From Allobosea sp. BK604 (lineage in GTDB: Bacteria > Pseudomonadota > Alphaproteobacteria > Rhizobiales > Beijerinckiaceae), in contig NZ_SLZF01000004.1 in the NCBI RefSeq assembly GCF_004341515.1, positions 1-64,000 on the forward strand: a stretch of 64,000 nucleotides of DNA. The letters are read 5' to 3'. How positions within the stretch are numbered: the first letter of the stretch is position 1; every line of letters begins with the position of its first letter. The notes under the pieces were generated by a model. That model saw only the letters and a list, made by a program, of their open reading frames with translations. It searched no databases and was not told the DNA's origin. The position numbers and the translations under genes are program-made. Below are positions 17,068 through 25,258 of the stretch, one piece after another.

Positions 17068-18482
17068 TGGTCGATATCATCCATCAGCACCTGCCTTCGC
17101 GCCTGGCGCCGGGCGATCTGCGCCGCGACATGCTGCCCGCGATCCGGGCCGCGAGCGCACCAGCGAGCACACAAGCGCCTTGGCAGGCCGATCAGCCCAG
17201 GAGCGATTCCAGGGCGCTCGTCATCTGGGGCTGCATTCTCTGCGCCTTCCTTCTCGGCACATTCGGCCTCTGGTCGGTCACCATGCCGCTCGCCAGCGCG
17301 GTGATCGCTCCCGGCGTGGTCAAGGTGCTGTCGCAGCGGCGCGTGGTGCAGCATCTCGAAGGCGGCATCGTCAAGGCGGTCTTCGTCCACGAAGGCGATC
17401 AGGTCGAGCGCGACCAGCTCGTCGCCCAGCTCGACACCACCCAGATCGAAGCCAATCTCGGCGTTCTCAAGACCAAGCTTTTTGCCGACCTCGCCACCGA
17501 GGCCAGGCTCGACGCTGAACAATCCGGGCACTCCGCAGTTTCGTTCCCGGAGGAGCTTCAGCTTAGCAACGAACAGCCCGAGGCGCAGGTTGCGATCGAG
17601 ACGCAATCGGCAGAATTCGCGGCGAGGTCCGTCGCGTTGAAAGGTCAGCTTGGGCTGATCGATCAGCAGATATTGCAATTGAAAGAATCCATTCGGGGGC
17701 TTTTGAGTAACTCTGAAGGATTAGACCAACAATTGCTCTTTCTTCGCGAGGAAATTAAAGATACGGATTTCCTGCTGGCCAGGGGGCTCGCGCGCAAGCC
17801 GAAGGTGCTGGCGCTCAAGCGAGCGGAAGTGCAGGCCGAAACACAGATCGCGACGAATGCCTCAACTATTGCTCAATCGCGGGGCAAGATCGCCGAGCTG
17901 GAGGATAGGCGTCGTCAAATTGGCTACGACTGGCTTCAGGATATCGCCCAACAACGACATGCTGCACGCGAGCGCATCGCCGATGCGAGACACCGCCTGG
18001 CGGCGGCGCATGACATGCTCAAGCGTGCCGAGATCCGGGCACCGGACAAGGGCATCGTCGTTGGACTGAACACGAGGCAATCGAACGCGGTGTTGGGGCC
18101 GCGCGAGACGCTTCTGGAGATTGTGCCGACCCAGGATCGTTTGATCGTCGAGGCGGAGGTCAAGCCGATCGATCGAAACGAGGTCGGCGTAGGCCAGCCG
18201 GCTCGCATCCGCATTCTCGCCTTCAATCCTCGGCGCTCTCCCGAACTGGTCGGTGTCGTCACCATGATCACTGCCGATGCCTTGCTCGAACAAAGGTCCG
18301 GACGATCCTACTACAAGACGGAGGTCGATCTCGCGCTGAGACCGGAGTTGACACCCTACATGGCGTCGCTCCAGGCCGGGATGCCGGTCGAGATCTTCAT
18401 CGAGACCGGCCAGAGAACCTTTGCCGAATACTTGCTTCAACCGCTGATGCTACGCGTAAATCGTGCCTTCAAAGAGAGATGA
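17067..18482 (+). CDS. HlyD-family periplasmic adaptor of type I secretion
   Basis: A 471-residue membrane-fusion protein linking the ABC exporter to an outer-membrane channel. One transmembrane helix lies near residues 50-75; SQRRVVQHLEGGIVKAVFVHEGDQV is the lipoyl-like half motif, followed by a long helical hairpin (residues about 130-330) and the second half ending in the HlyD C-terminal signature around KTEVDL and GMPVEIFIETGQRT. The DNA for the coiled-coil part (about 17620-17900) is clearly AT-richer than its surroundings. Confidence 0.93.
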   Translation: MVDIIHQHLPSRLAPGDLRRDMLPAIRAASAPASTQAPWQADQPRSDSRALVIWGCILCAFLLGTFGLWSVTMPLASAVIAPGVVKVLSQRRVVQHLEGGIVKAVFVHEGDQVERDQLVAQLDTTQIEANLGVLKTKLFADLATEARLDAEQSGHSAVSFPEELQLSNEQPEAQVAIETQSAEFAARSVALKGQLGLIDQQILQLKESIRGLLSNSEGLDQQLLFLREEIKDTDFLLARGLARKPKVLALKRAEVQAETQIATNASTIAQSRGKIAELEDRRRQIGYDWLQDIAQQRHAARERIADARHRLAAAHDMLKRAEIRAPDKGIVVGLNTRQSNAVLGPRETLLEIVPTQDRLIVEAEVKPIDRNEVGVGQPARIRILAFNPRRSPELVGVVTMITADALLEQRSGRSYYKTEVDLALRPELTPYMASLQAGMPVEIFIETGQRTFAEYLLQPLMLRVNRAFKER

Positions 18483-18521
18483 GTAGGTTTGTTGGGGTTA
18501 ATCCCGGGCGGGGAGGGGCCG

Positions 18522-19679
18522 ATGCTACGCGACGAGCCGACACTACAAATGCGGCCTCATGGTGAGATGGCTGCTTCCACGCTTGCGCTTGAGGCCTTCG
18601 GCAAGGCGCTTCTGGGTGTACTCGAATGCCGGCGATGTTTTGCCGTCATCCTCTCGCGGGAGACCGGGTTTGCGGTGCATGCGGTCAGGATCGGCCTGGG
18701 CCGGAGCGCGCAGCCCTCGGCCGATGTGATCAACCGACTGGTCGGGCGCTCCGAATGGACGAATGACAGCTTCTTCGCGATCCCGGCTGATGATGATCTC
18801 GCATCGGAGCTGCTCGGCGCGGAGGCGGACGAGCCGGCCCATGCCCTGGTCGGAAAGATCGCGGCCAGCGAGGGGCTGGAGCTGGTCTTCCTCGCCGGTT
18901 GGCGCGCCGCGCCCTTTTGTCCGGCCGAGATCGGCTGCGTGTCGCGGGCGGCCGATATCATCTGGGCGATGGCACAGGGGCAGCGCCGGTCGGCCGGCAT
19001 GGCCTTCGACAGGATTCTCGAAGAGTTCGCCTTCCCGGCCTTCGTCGTCGACCACACGCTGCGCGTCCTCGAATCCAACGAAGCGGCGCGGCAGATGCTG
19101 CTCGCGAAACATCCCGTCTGCCTCGACCACGGCATCCTGGCCGGGTCGAATCCCCTGGTGAACGGCAAGCTGCAGCAATCCCTGCGCGACACGATCGCGG
19201 CGCGGTCCGAGAAGGGCTGGGCGAACGGGATCATTCCCCTGTCGACGGACCATCGCTCCTTCGCCTTCGCCTGGATCGGGGCGGCGCCGAGCGAACGCCA
19301 TCGCGACCGTGTGCTCGTCATCATCCCGCAGATCGATCCCGCCGCCGGGGCTCGGCGGATCGCAACCGTTTTCGGCCTGCCCTGGGCCGAGGAACGGATC
19401 GTATCGCGGATCCTGTGCGGCCAGCCGCCCTCCCGGATCGCGGTCGGCCTGGACCTGACCGAAGCCACGGTCAGGACCTATATCAAGCGCATCATGCTCA
19501 AGCTCGGGATCAACCGGCAGCATGAGCTCTTCATCCTCTATATCCTGACACTGTCACCCTTTGTCGAAGGCCGCCGCGAGCCGCGAACCACCCGGATCAT
19601 GCGCTATGCGGCAATCGCGCGTCCGACGCCCGTGCCGCCTCCGGACCTGCCGACGCACACGGCGCGGGGGGAACCGTGA
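18522..19679 (+). CDS. LuxR-type DNA-binding regulator
   Basis: A 385-residue regulator. The C-terminal 65 residues form a LuxR helix-turn-helix (EERIVSRILCGQPPSRIAVG, then LTEATVRTYIKRIMLKLGI). The upstream part has no recognised autoinducer domain; residues about 175-290 resemble a PAS-like sensor (AFPAFVVDHTLRVLESNEAA). ATG 18522 has GGGAGGGG ahead of it. It lies 39 bases after the adaptor gene and may control the secretion operon, but this is inference from position. Confidence 0.82.
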   Translation: MLRDEPTLQMRPHGEMAASTLALEAFGKALLGVLECRRCFAVILSRETGFAVHAVRIGLGRSAQPSADVINRLVGRSEWTNDSFFAIPADDDLASELLGAEADEPAHALVGKIAASEGLELVFLAGWRAAPFCPAEIGCVSRAADIIWAMAQGQRRSAGMAFDRILEEFAFPAFVVDHTLRVLESNEAARQMLLAKHPVCLDHGILAGSNPLVNGKLQQSLRDTIAARSEKGWANGIIPLSTDHRSFAFAWIGAAPSERHRDRVLVIIPQIDPAAGARRIATVFGLPWAEERIVSRILCGQPPSRIAVGLDLTEATVRTYIKRIMLKLGINRQHELFILYILTLSPFVEGRREPRTTRIMRYAAIARPTPVPPPDLPTHTARGEP

Positions 19680-19696
19680 TGGCGCCGCGCCATCAC
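19676..19696. terminator. Bidirectional hairpin over two stop codons
   Basis: GTGATGGCG / CGCCATCAC arms with a 3-base loop span the stop codons of the LuxR-type gene and of the convergent ABC/cNMP gene. One short palindrome therefore serves both gene ends. Confidence 0.55.
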
Positions 19697-22600
19697 TCGC
19701 GCCGGCTCAGCGCGGCGACATTGTCCTGAAGACGCCTCACCATCAATCGGGTCACGGACAGCGCCATGCTCGGGAATTCCGTGAGCAGCGCGGTGAACAC
19801 GGTCTTGCGCAGCCGCAGCGCGGTCAGGGCCGTCGCCGCGATGATGGTGGCGGAGCGGGGCTCTCCGGTCACGATGCCCATTTCGCCGAAGAGGCTGTGT
19901 CCGGTCATGGTGGAGATCAGCACCGGGCTTCCCGAAGCCTCGGTCACGACATCCGCTGATCCCTCGATCACGAGATAGGCCGCATCCGACTCGTCCCCCT
20001 GCCGGAAGATGACGTCTCCGGCAGCGAAGGTGATGCGTTCCGCCGTGAAGGCGAGCAGCCTCAGGCGCGGCGTATCGATCTCGGCGAAGATCGGCACCGA
20101 GCGCAGCGCCCGCAATTCCTCGTTCTCGGCGCCGGTTTCCTCGCCCGGCTCGGCGATATCCGGCAAGGCCTGGGTCTGGATCGCCGGGCTTGCGGAGCTG
20201 ACCGAGCCGGCGGCATGGAACTCGACGCTCGCATCGAAGGCGCTGAAGTCGCGCGACTGTCGGCCGGCCACGAGCAGGGTCCGGCCCTTCATCAGGCTCC
20301 GGACCCGGGCCAGCAGCCGTCCCGCCTCCGTCTCGCCGAATGGGGCCAGCGCCTCGTTCAGGATCAGCATCTGCGGGTGCTTGATCAGGCAGCGCGCCAG
20401 CGCCACGGCGACCTTGACGCCCGGGAACAGCGATTGGCCGCCATACCCCGCCTGACGTTCGAGACCTTTGCGATAGACCTCGTGCTCGAGCCCCAGCTCG
20501 GCCAGGCTCTCCCGCATCGCTTCGAGCGTGCGCTGGTTATCCGAGCGCCCGCCGCTGGCGACGCAGCCGAAGAGCAGGTTGTCGCGCAATGGCGCGGCCG
20601 CGCAATATTGTTCGGGATCGTAGAAGGCGATCGCTTCCGCCAGGGCAGGACCCGCCTGGGCCCGCAGGGCATGGCGGGCGTCCAGGATCCGCTGCTCGCC
20701 GACCCGCCTGAGCAGCCCGAGCCTGTGGCGCGGCTCGGTATAGCGGAAGGCGAGGGCGATCAGGCGCGAACGGTCGCGCTCCGACATCTCGGCAGCGTCG
20801 GACCGGGCGACGATGTCGCGATAGTCGTCGAATTGCTCGGCCGTGATGAAGGAGAAGCGCTCGAACAGGACATGGTCGGCCGGGAGATCGCGAAAGATCT
20901 CGATCATGGTCGCGGCGATGCGCTGGCCGATCCGCGTCAGCATCGGTGTCAGGTCGAGATCGTCGAGGATCTTGCGGATCGTCGGATTGCTCGCCAGTTC
21001 CTCGTCGCTCCAGGCCGGATCGGTGGCCACGCCGAACAGGATATTGTCGCCGATCGGCGCGTGGTGCGTGTAGCGGTCGGGGTCGAAGGGCTCGACCGCG
21101 TCGCCCGCGCCGCTCGCGATCAGCTTCGCCCTGATCCTGGCGCGGAGCTCGGCGATCCGGCCGGCGATCGCGCTCGGCTCGTCCTTGCTCAGGCGTTGCT
21201 GCAGGCCGAAGCGGAACACCGTATCGGCGAGGCCCACCGTCGTCAGGATCTCGACCAGGCGCCGTTCGAGCTCTTCCGGACCGGTAAGGCCGGCGCCCTC
21301 GAGATCGAGCGCCCAAGGCGTGCCTGCCTCGCCATTGGCGCGGCGCAGGCCGTAGAGGATGTTGTCGCGCAGGGATCCGTCGAAGATCACGGGCTCGGGG
21401 CCGAGATAGGCGAAGCTGCGTCCGCGCAGCTCGGGCGACAGCGAGCCGAGCGGCAGGCCGGCCAAGGTCACCGAGCCGTCAAAGACCGTGATGGTGCCGC
21501 CGAGCAGCTGCGCGAAGGTGCTGGCTCTTTCGCCGCTGCGGTCGATCAGGGCGACATGCGCGCCGAGCGGGAGCGTCAGCGAGATGCGGTCCAGCACCCG
21601 GTCGCCAGTCGCGCCGAGAACCGTGAGCCCTTTGGCGGCGATCGCGCCCTCCGTCAGCTTGACTGGTGCCCGCTCGGGTGCAGCGTCCGGCAGGGCCGGC
21701 CGCATCTCGAGCGCGAAATGCCGGTTGACCTGCTGGAAGCGCGCCTCGACATCGAGGCGCTGCTGATCCCAGTCGATCAGTTCCTTGATCGGTGTCGGCA
21801 GATCGCGATAGGCGGCGATGACCGCCACGAGCTGGCCGATATCGAGCCGCCCCGACAATGCGAAATAGCCGCCGATCGTGTAGAACAGGAAGGGCGTCAC
21901 CTGCGCCAGCAGGTTGTTGAGGAACTTGACCGCGAATTTGCGGCCATAGAGCTGGTAGCGGATGCCGAACAGCGTCTCCAGCCGCTCGGCCACAAGGTTC
22001 CGCTCCGCCGCGGAGGTGCCGTGATTGGCGACCTCGCCCAGCCCTTCGACGACCTCGCCGATCTTGCCTGCGAGCGCGCGCGAGGCGAGCTGGCGCTGCT
22101 TGCCGAGCCTGATTTGCTCGCGGCGCAGATGCGGGATGATGACGGCCTGCAGGCCGACGATCGCGGCCGCGATCAAGCCGAGCGCCAGGTTCTGCAGCAG
22201 GATGAAGGCGAGCGCCGTCAGGGCCTGTCCGCCGAGCAGGACGGGCTGGACGAAGGCATCGCCGACGAAGCCGCCGATCGGTTCGACCTCGTCCTTGATC
22301 ACGGTCGCAGCTTCAGATGGCTTCAGGTGACGCCGCGCCTCCGGCGCGACGTTCAGCAGGGCGGCGAAGAGATCGAAGCGCAGGCGCTGCAGCAGCCTTT
22401 CGCCGAGTGCGCCCTTGCGCATGTTGATGACGTATTTGAACGCGCCATTGATCAGGACGAGCAGCAGGAACAGCAGCGACAGCGCGAAGAGATAGGAGGT
22501 TCGCTCGAGCGTGAGGCCGGCAAAGAGCTCGCGCTGGCCGCCGCCGAGCCAGGCCGGCATGGCGACCGAGACATGCAATAGCCGGGCGGTCGCGACCCCG

Positions 22601-22764
22601 TCAGGGAAGGCCCGGCCCTGGATTGCGTCGGTGATGATGTACTTGGGCAGGTCGAGCGAGAGATAGTAGAACGGAAAGGAGACCAGGACGATCGCGAGGA
22701 TCTTGACCTGCTCTCGCCGGCTGTTGCGCCAGATATAGGAGAAGAGCTCTACCATCGGCAGCAC
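19693..22764 (-). CDS. ABC-exporter-like protein with degenerate ATPase motifs and C-terminal cNMP-binding domain
   Basis: A 1023-residue protein. Residues about 15-320 are an ABC type-1 membrane domain. The nucleotide-binding region (about 365-860) is expanded: Walker A reads ALIDRSGERAST with no Lys, the Walker B region is MLILNEALAPFG (Asn where Asp is normal), and the signature region is YGGQSLFPG. Three similar segments (SLRDNILYGL, PIGDNILFGV, PLRDNLLFGC) resemble a single normal ABC motif repeated. Residues about 885-1020 form a cyclic-nucleotide-binding domain with the phosphate cassette FGEMGIVTGEPRSATI intact. ATP hydrolysis looks doubtful and cNMP binding likely. ATG 22755 is a possible alternative start. 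Confidence 0.85.
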   Translation of the reverse strand: MLPMVELFSYIWRNSRREQVKILAIVLVSFPFYYLSLDLPKYIITDAIQGRAFPDGVATARLLHVSVAMPAWLGGGQRELFAGLTLERTSYLFALSLLFLLLVLINGAFKYVINMRKGALGERLLQRLRFDLFAALLNVAPEARRHLKPSEAATVIKDEVEPIGGFVGDAFVQPVLLGGQALTALAFILLQNLALGLIAAAIVGLQAVIIPHLRREQIRLGKQRQLASRALAGKIGEVVEGLGEVANHGTSAAERNLVAERLETLFGIRYQLYGRKFAVKFLNNLLAQVTPFLFYTIGGYFALSGRLDIGQLVAVIAAYRDLPTPIKELIDWDQQRLDVEARFQQVNRHFALEMRPALPDAAPERAPVKLTEGAIAAKGLTVLGATGDRVLDRISLTLPLGAHVALIDRSGERASTFAQLLGGTITVFDGSVTLAGLPLGSLSPELRGRSFAYLGPEPVIFDGSLRDNILYGLRRANGEAGTPWALDLEGAGLTGPEELERRLVEILTTVGLADTVFRFGLQQRLSKDEPSAIAGRIAELRARIRAKLIASGAGDAVEPFDPDRYTHHAPIGDNILFGVATDPAWSDEELASNPTIRKILDDLDLTPMLTRIGQRIAATMIEIFRDLPADHVLFERFSFITAEQFDDYRDIVARSDAAEMSERDRSRLIALAFRYTEPRHRLGLLRRVGEQRILDARHALRAQAGPALAEAIAFYDPEQYCAAAPLRDNLLFGCVASGGRSDNQRTLEAMRESLAELGLEHEVYRKGLERQAGYGGQSLFPGVKVAVALARCLIKHPQMLILNEALAPFGETEAGRLLARVRSLMKGRTLLVAGRQSRDFSAFDASVEFHAAGSVSSASPAIQTQALPDIAEPGEETGAENEELRALRSVPIFAEIDTPRLRLLAFTAERITFAAGDVIFRQGDESDAAYLVIEGSADVVTEASGSPVLISTMTGHSLFGEMGIVTGEPRSATIIAATALTALRLRKTVFTALLTEFPSMALSVTRLMVRRLQDNVAALSRRE

Positions 22765-22908
22765 ATGGCGTCGCGTCCGGGGCAGCGTTGCCGCTCGATG
22801 CAGCAGTCGAGTGCATCGTGCCCACGTGGATGACGCTTCGTCAATTCTGGGGTTACTATTGCGCGCAACGCTTGCGCATGGAGCCGCGGGAGCGGCGGCG
22901 TGGCGGTC

Positions 22909-23535
22909 TCACAGGGCCGGTTTACGCGCCCAACCGGCGCTCTGGTGCCGGATGAAGACCATCTCGCCGGCGATGTCCTCGCTGACATGCTCGCCGATCT
23001 CGAAACCGGCGTCGCAGACGAGGCGCGCGACGTTCCGGTTGATGTTGCAGCCGCCGAAACAGCGGCCCCAGACCCCGTTCAGCCGGTCCTGCCAGGCGCT
23101 GACCCGCATGTGCGGCGAGGCCACGTGCTCGCAGAACAGGAACCTGCCGCCGGGCTTGAGGACGCGATAGACCTCGGCGAGCGCGCGTTCCGGCCGCGGC
23201 ACCGTGCAGAGCGTATAGGTCGAGACCACCGTATCGGCGGAATTGGCTGCGCAGGGCAGGGCTTCCGCGCTTCCCTGCGCCAGCGTGATGGCCACCGGCA
23301 AGCTGGTGGCGCGGGCACGCGCCATTGCGAGGCTCGTCGTGCAGGGATCGATGCCGGTCACCTGCCGCACGCGCACCGCGTCGTAATGGCCGAGATTGAG
23401 GCCAGTGCCGACGCCGATCTCGACAACCGTGCCGCTCGCCTGTGGAACGACACGCGCCCGCTGTCGCGTCATGATCTTGCTGCCACAGGCCAGATCGATG
23501 ACCTTCGGCAAAATATACTTGGAATAGAAACCCAT
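22909..23535 (-). CDS. Class I SAM-dependent methyltransferase
   Basis: A 208-residue protein of the UbiE/phospholipid-methyltransferase type. The SAM-binding motif I is VVEIGVGTGLNLGHY near residue 40; ARVLKPGG-type motif III appears as VYRVLKPGGRFLFCEHV. The N-terminal LPKVIDLACGS segment and the C-terminal Cys-rich GRCFGGCNINR resemble small methyltransferases acting on lipids or thiols. It lies 144 bases downstream of the cNMP/ABC gene on the same strand. Substrate unknown. Confidence 0.85.
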   Translation of the reverse strand: MGFYSKYILPKVIDLACGSKIMTRQRARVVPQASGTVVEIGVGTGLNLGHYDAVRVRQVTGIDPCTTSLAMARARATSLPVAITLAQGSAEALPCAANSADTVVSTYTLCTVPRPERALAEVYRVLKPGGRFLFCEHVASPHMRVSAWQDRLNGVWGRCFGGCNINRNVARLVCDAGFEIGEHVSEDIAGEMVFIRHQSAGWARKPAL

Positions 23536-23570
23536 TATTCGATCCTGAAACGAACTTCGGTGACGCGATG

Positions 23571-23876
23571 TCAGATGTGGCTGCGCGCATGACCGGCCGG
23601 CGGCCGGGCATGCTTGCCCAAGGGCCCCCAGCCGGAGACCTCGGCGCGGGTCAGCCCGATATCCTGGAGCATGCGCGCGTCGAGGCCGATGAGATCGGCC
23701 TCAGTGCGCTGCTGGCTGGTTGCCCGCGCCAGCACGGCTCGGCACCGGCTCCAGGCCCGGCTGAACCGCCCGAGGAACGGGCATTCCCCCCGAAGCCGGG
23801 TCGGCCAGGCTTCGGCGAGGGGTTCGAGCGCCGCTAACTCCAAGCCGGCGCGGTGGATGCTGGTATCGTGCCGCAT
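23571..23876 (-). CDS. DUF1127 domain small protein
   Basis: A 101-residue basic protein whose C-terminal half has the DUF1127 (YjiS-like) motif, here LDARMLQDIGLTRAEV. Such small proteins in alphaproteobacteria are tied to RNA turnover and nutrient or stress adaptation, often with a short basic N-terminus; this one has an extended N-terminal part. ATG 23876 follows an AGGAGG-like sequence (complement of CCTCCT); a longer start at 23918 is less likely. Confidence 0.7.
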   Translation of the reverse strand: MRHDTSIHRAGLELAALEPLAEAWPTRLRGECPFLGRFSRAWSRCRAVLARATSQQRTEADLIGLDARMLQDIGLTRAEVSGWGPLGKHARPPAGHARSHI

Positions 23877-24035
23877 GGCGCAAGCCTCCTGTTGGATCGG
23901 CTCCGACGGCGGCAGCATGCTGCACTGCCGTCAATTACAGCGACGAGTTTCTCTGCCGTTCCGTCCGGAGCTTCTGTGCGCTATGTCACGTAGAGGCCGG
24001 CTCGGGCTGACTAGAGATCGGGGGAGGAGCATTCG

Positions 24036-24716
24036 ATGATCCAAGCGTCCCATTTCGCTCGCCTTTTGTCGGCCAACCCGTTTTTCGCCGGGCTCTCTCC
24101 CGAGGCCCTGGCGAATATCGCGGAGATTTGCCAGCAGCGCCGCCTCAAGCCGCGCCAGGTCCTGTTCCTGAAGGGTGATCCCGGTGACGGGCTCTATGCG
24201 ATCAGGCGCGGCCAGATCCGCATCGGCACGACCGACGCGGTCGGCCAGCACATGACGATGAGCCTGCTCGGCAGCGGCGATGTCTTCGGCGAGATCGCCC
24301 TGCTCGACGGTCGTTCGCGCACGGCCGATGCGGTGGCGACCGAGGAGACCGAGATGTTCTTCGTGCCGCGCCGCGAGTTCCTGCACCTGATCGGGCGCGA
24401 GCCGTCGATCGCGATCCAGCTCATCGAACTGCTCTGCGAGCGCATTCGCAACATGAGCGAGCGCATGGAGGACAGCGCCTTCCTGCCGGCATCGACGCGG
24501 CTCGCCCGGCGCATCGTCATGCTGGTCAGCGATTACGGCGCCGAGGTCCATGTCACGCAGGACGAGCTCGCCGCCCTGACCGGCGTCAGCCGCGAGACGG
24601 TCAACCGCCAGCTCCAGCAATGGAAGCGGGTCGGACTTCTGTCTCTTGGGCGCAGCCGCGTGATGATCCATAATATCGATGGTGTCCGGCGCCTGGCCCA
24701 AGTCGAGATGGCATGA
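24036..24716 (+). CDS. Crp/Fnr-family transcription regulator
   Basis: A 226-residue regulator. Residues about 15-130 are a cNMP-binding fold with the cassette FGEIALLDGRSRTADA, where the Arg and small residues for cyclic nucleotide are kept; the C-terminal winged helix contains TQDELAALTGVSRETVNRQL near residue 180. No Fnr-type Cys cluster is visible at the N-terminus, so it is more Crp-like than Fnr-like. It is followed by the FecR and CHASE2-cyclase genes, which suggests the cyclase product may feed this regulator. Confidence 0.93.
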   Translation: MIQASHFARLLSANPFFAGLSPEALANIAEICQQRRLKPRQVLFLKGDPGDGLYAIRRGQIRIGTTDAVGQHMTMSLLGSGDVFGEIALLDGRSRTADAVATEETEMFFVPRREFLHLIGREPSIAIQLIELLCERIRNMSERMEDSAFLPASTRLARRIVMLVSDYGAEVHVTQDELAALTGVSRETVNRQLQQWKRVGLLSLGRSRVMIHNIDGVRRLAQVEMA

Positions 24717-24739
24717 ACCCGGCATCGGAAGGGCATCCC

Positions 24740-25258
24740 ATGCGGAGCATCCGCTCGCGATTGGCCGGCCTGTGCGTCGGAATGCTGGCGCTGGCCGGTA
24801 CCGATGCCATGGCGCAGCAGGCGGCCGGCTGCACGTCGACGCCGCGCACCGAGCCGCCGCGCACCATCTTCACATGCCGGGGCGGGGTGATCATCGAGGC
24901 GGAATCGGCTGCGGGCTTCCAGATCGTGCCGCCACAGGGCGGGGGAGCCGTCCAGGCCGTCGAGCTCAATGGCAAGGGCGTTCTGGTCGATCTGCAGCCG
25001 CGGCGCGGCCGTTTCCAGATTCTGACGCCGCATGCCATCGCCTCGGTGCGCGGCACCGTCTACGCAGTGGACGTCACGGCAGCGGCGACGGCGGTGTTCG
25101 TGCAGGAGGGGAAGGTGCACGTCACCCGGCGCGACGGCTCCGAGCCGGTCGAGCTCGGCGCCGGCGAGGGCGTCGACGTGTCTCCCGGCCGTCCGCTCAC
25201 CGTGCGGCGCTGGCCGCTTGAACGGGCGCGTCTTCTGCTCGGGCGCTTCGGGCGGTGA
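24740..25258 (+). CDS. FecR-domain exported protein
   Basis: A 172-residue protein with an N-terminal signal peptide (MRSIRSRLAGLCVGMLALAG, cleavage near AMAQQ). Residues about 80-150 are a FecR domain (TPHAIASVRGTVYAVDV, VFVQEGKVHV, LGAGEGVDV). ATG 24740 is preferred over 24713 because GGAAGGG precedes it and it directly starts the signal sequence. It overlaps the cyclase start by four bases. In this context the protein probably sits in the periplasm next to the CHASE2 sensor. Confidence 0.87.
   Translation: MRSIRSRLAGLCVGMLALAGTDAMAQQAAGCTSTPRTEPPRTIFTCRGGVIIEAESAAGFQIVPPQGGGAVQAVELNGKGVLVDLQPRRGRFQILTPHAIASVRGTVYAVDVTAAATAVFVQEGKVHVTRRDGSEPVELGAGEGVDVSPGRPLTVRRWPLERARLLLGRFGR

Noticed and set aside
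20215-22581. Plus-strand open frame of 788 codons
   Set aside because: Antisense to the ABC/cNMP protein, which has consistent domain text along its length; the plus frame has none.
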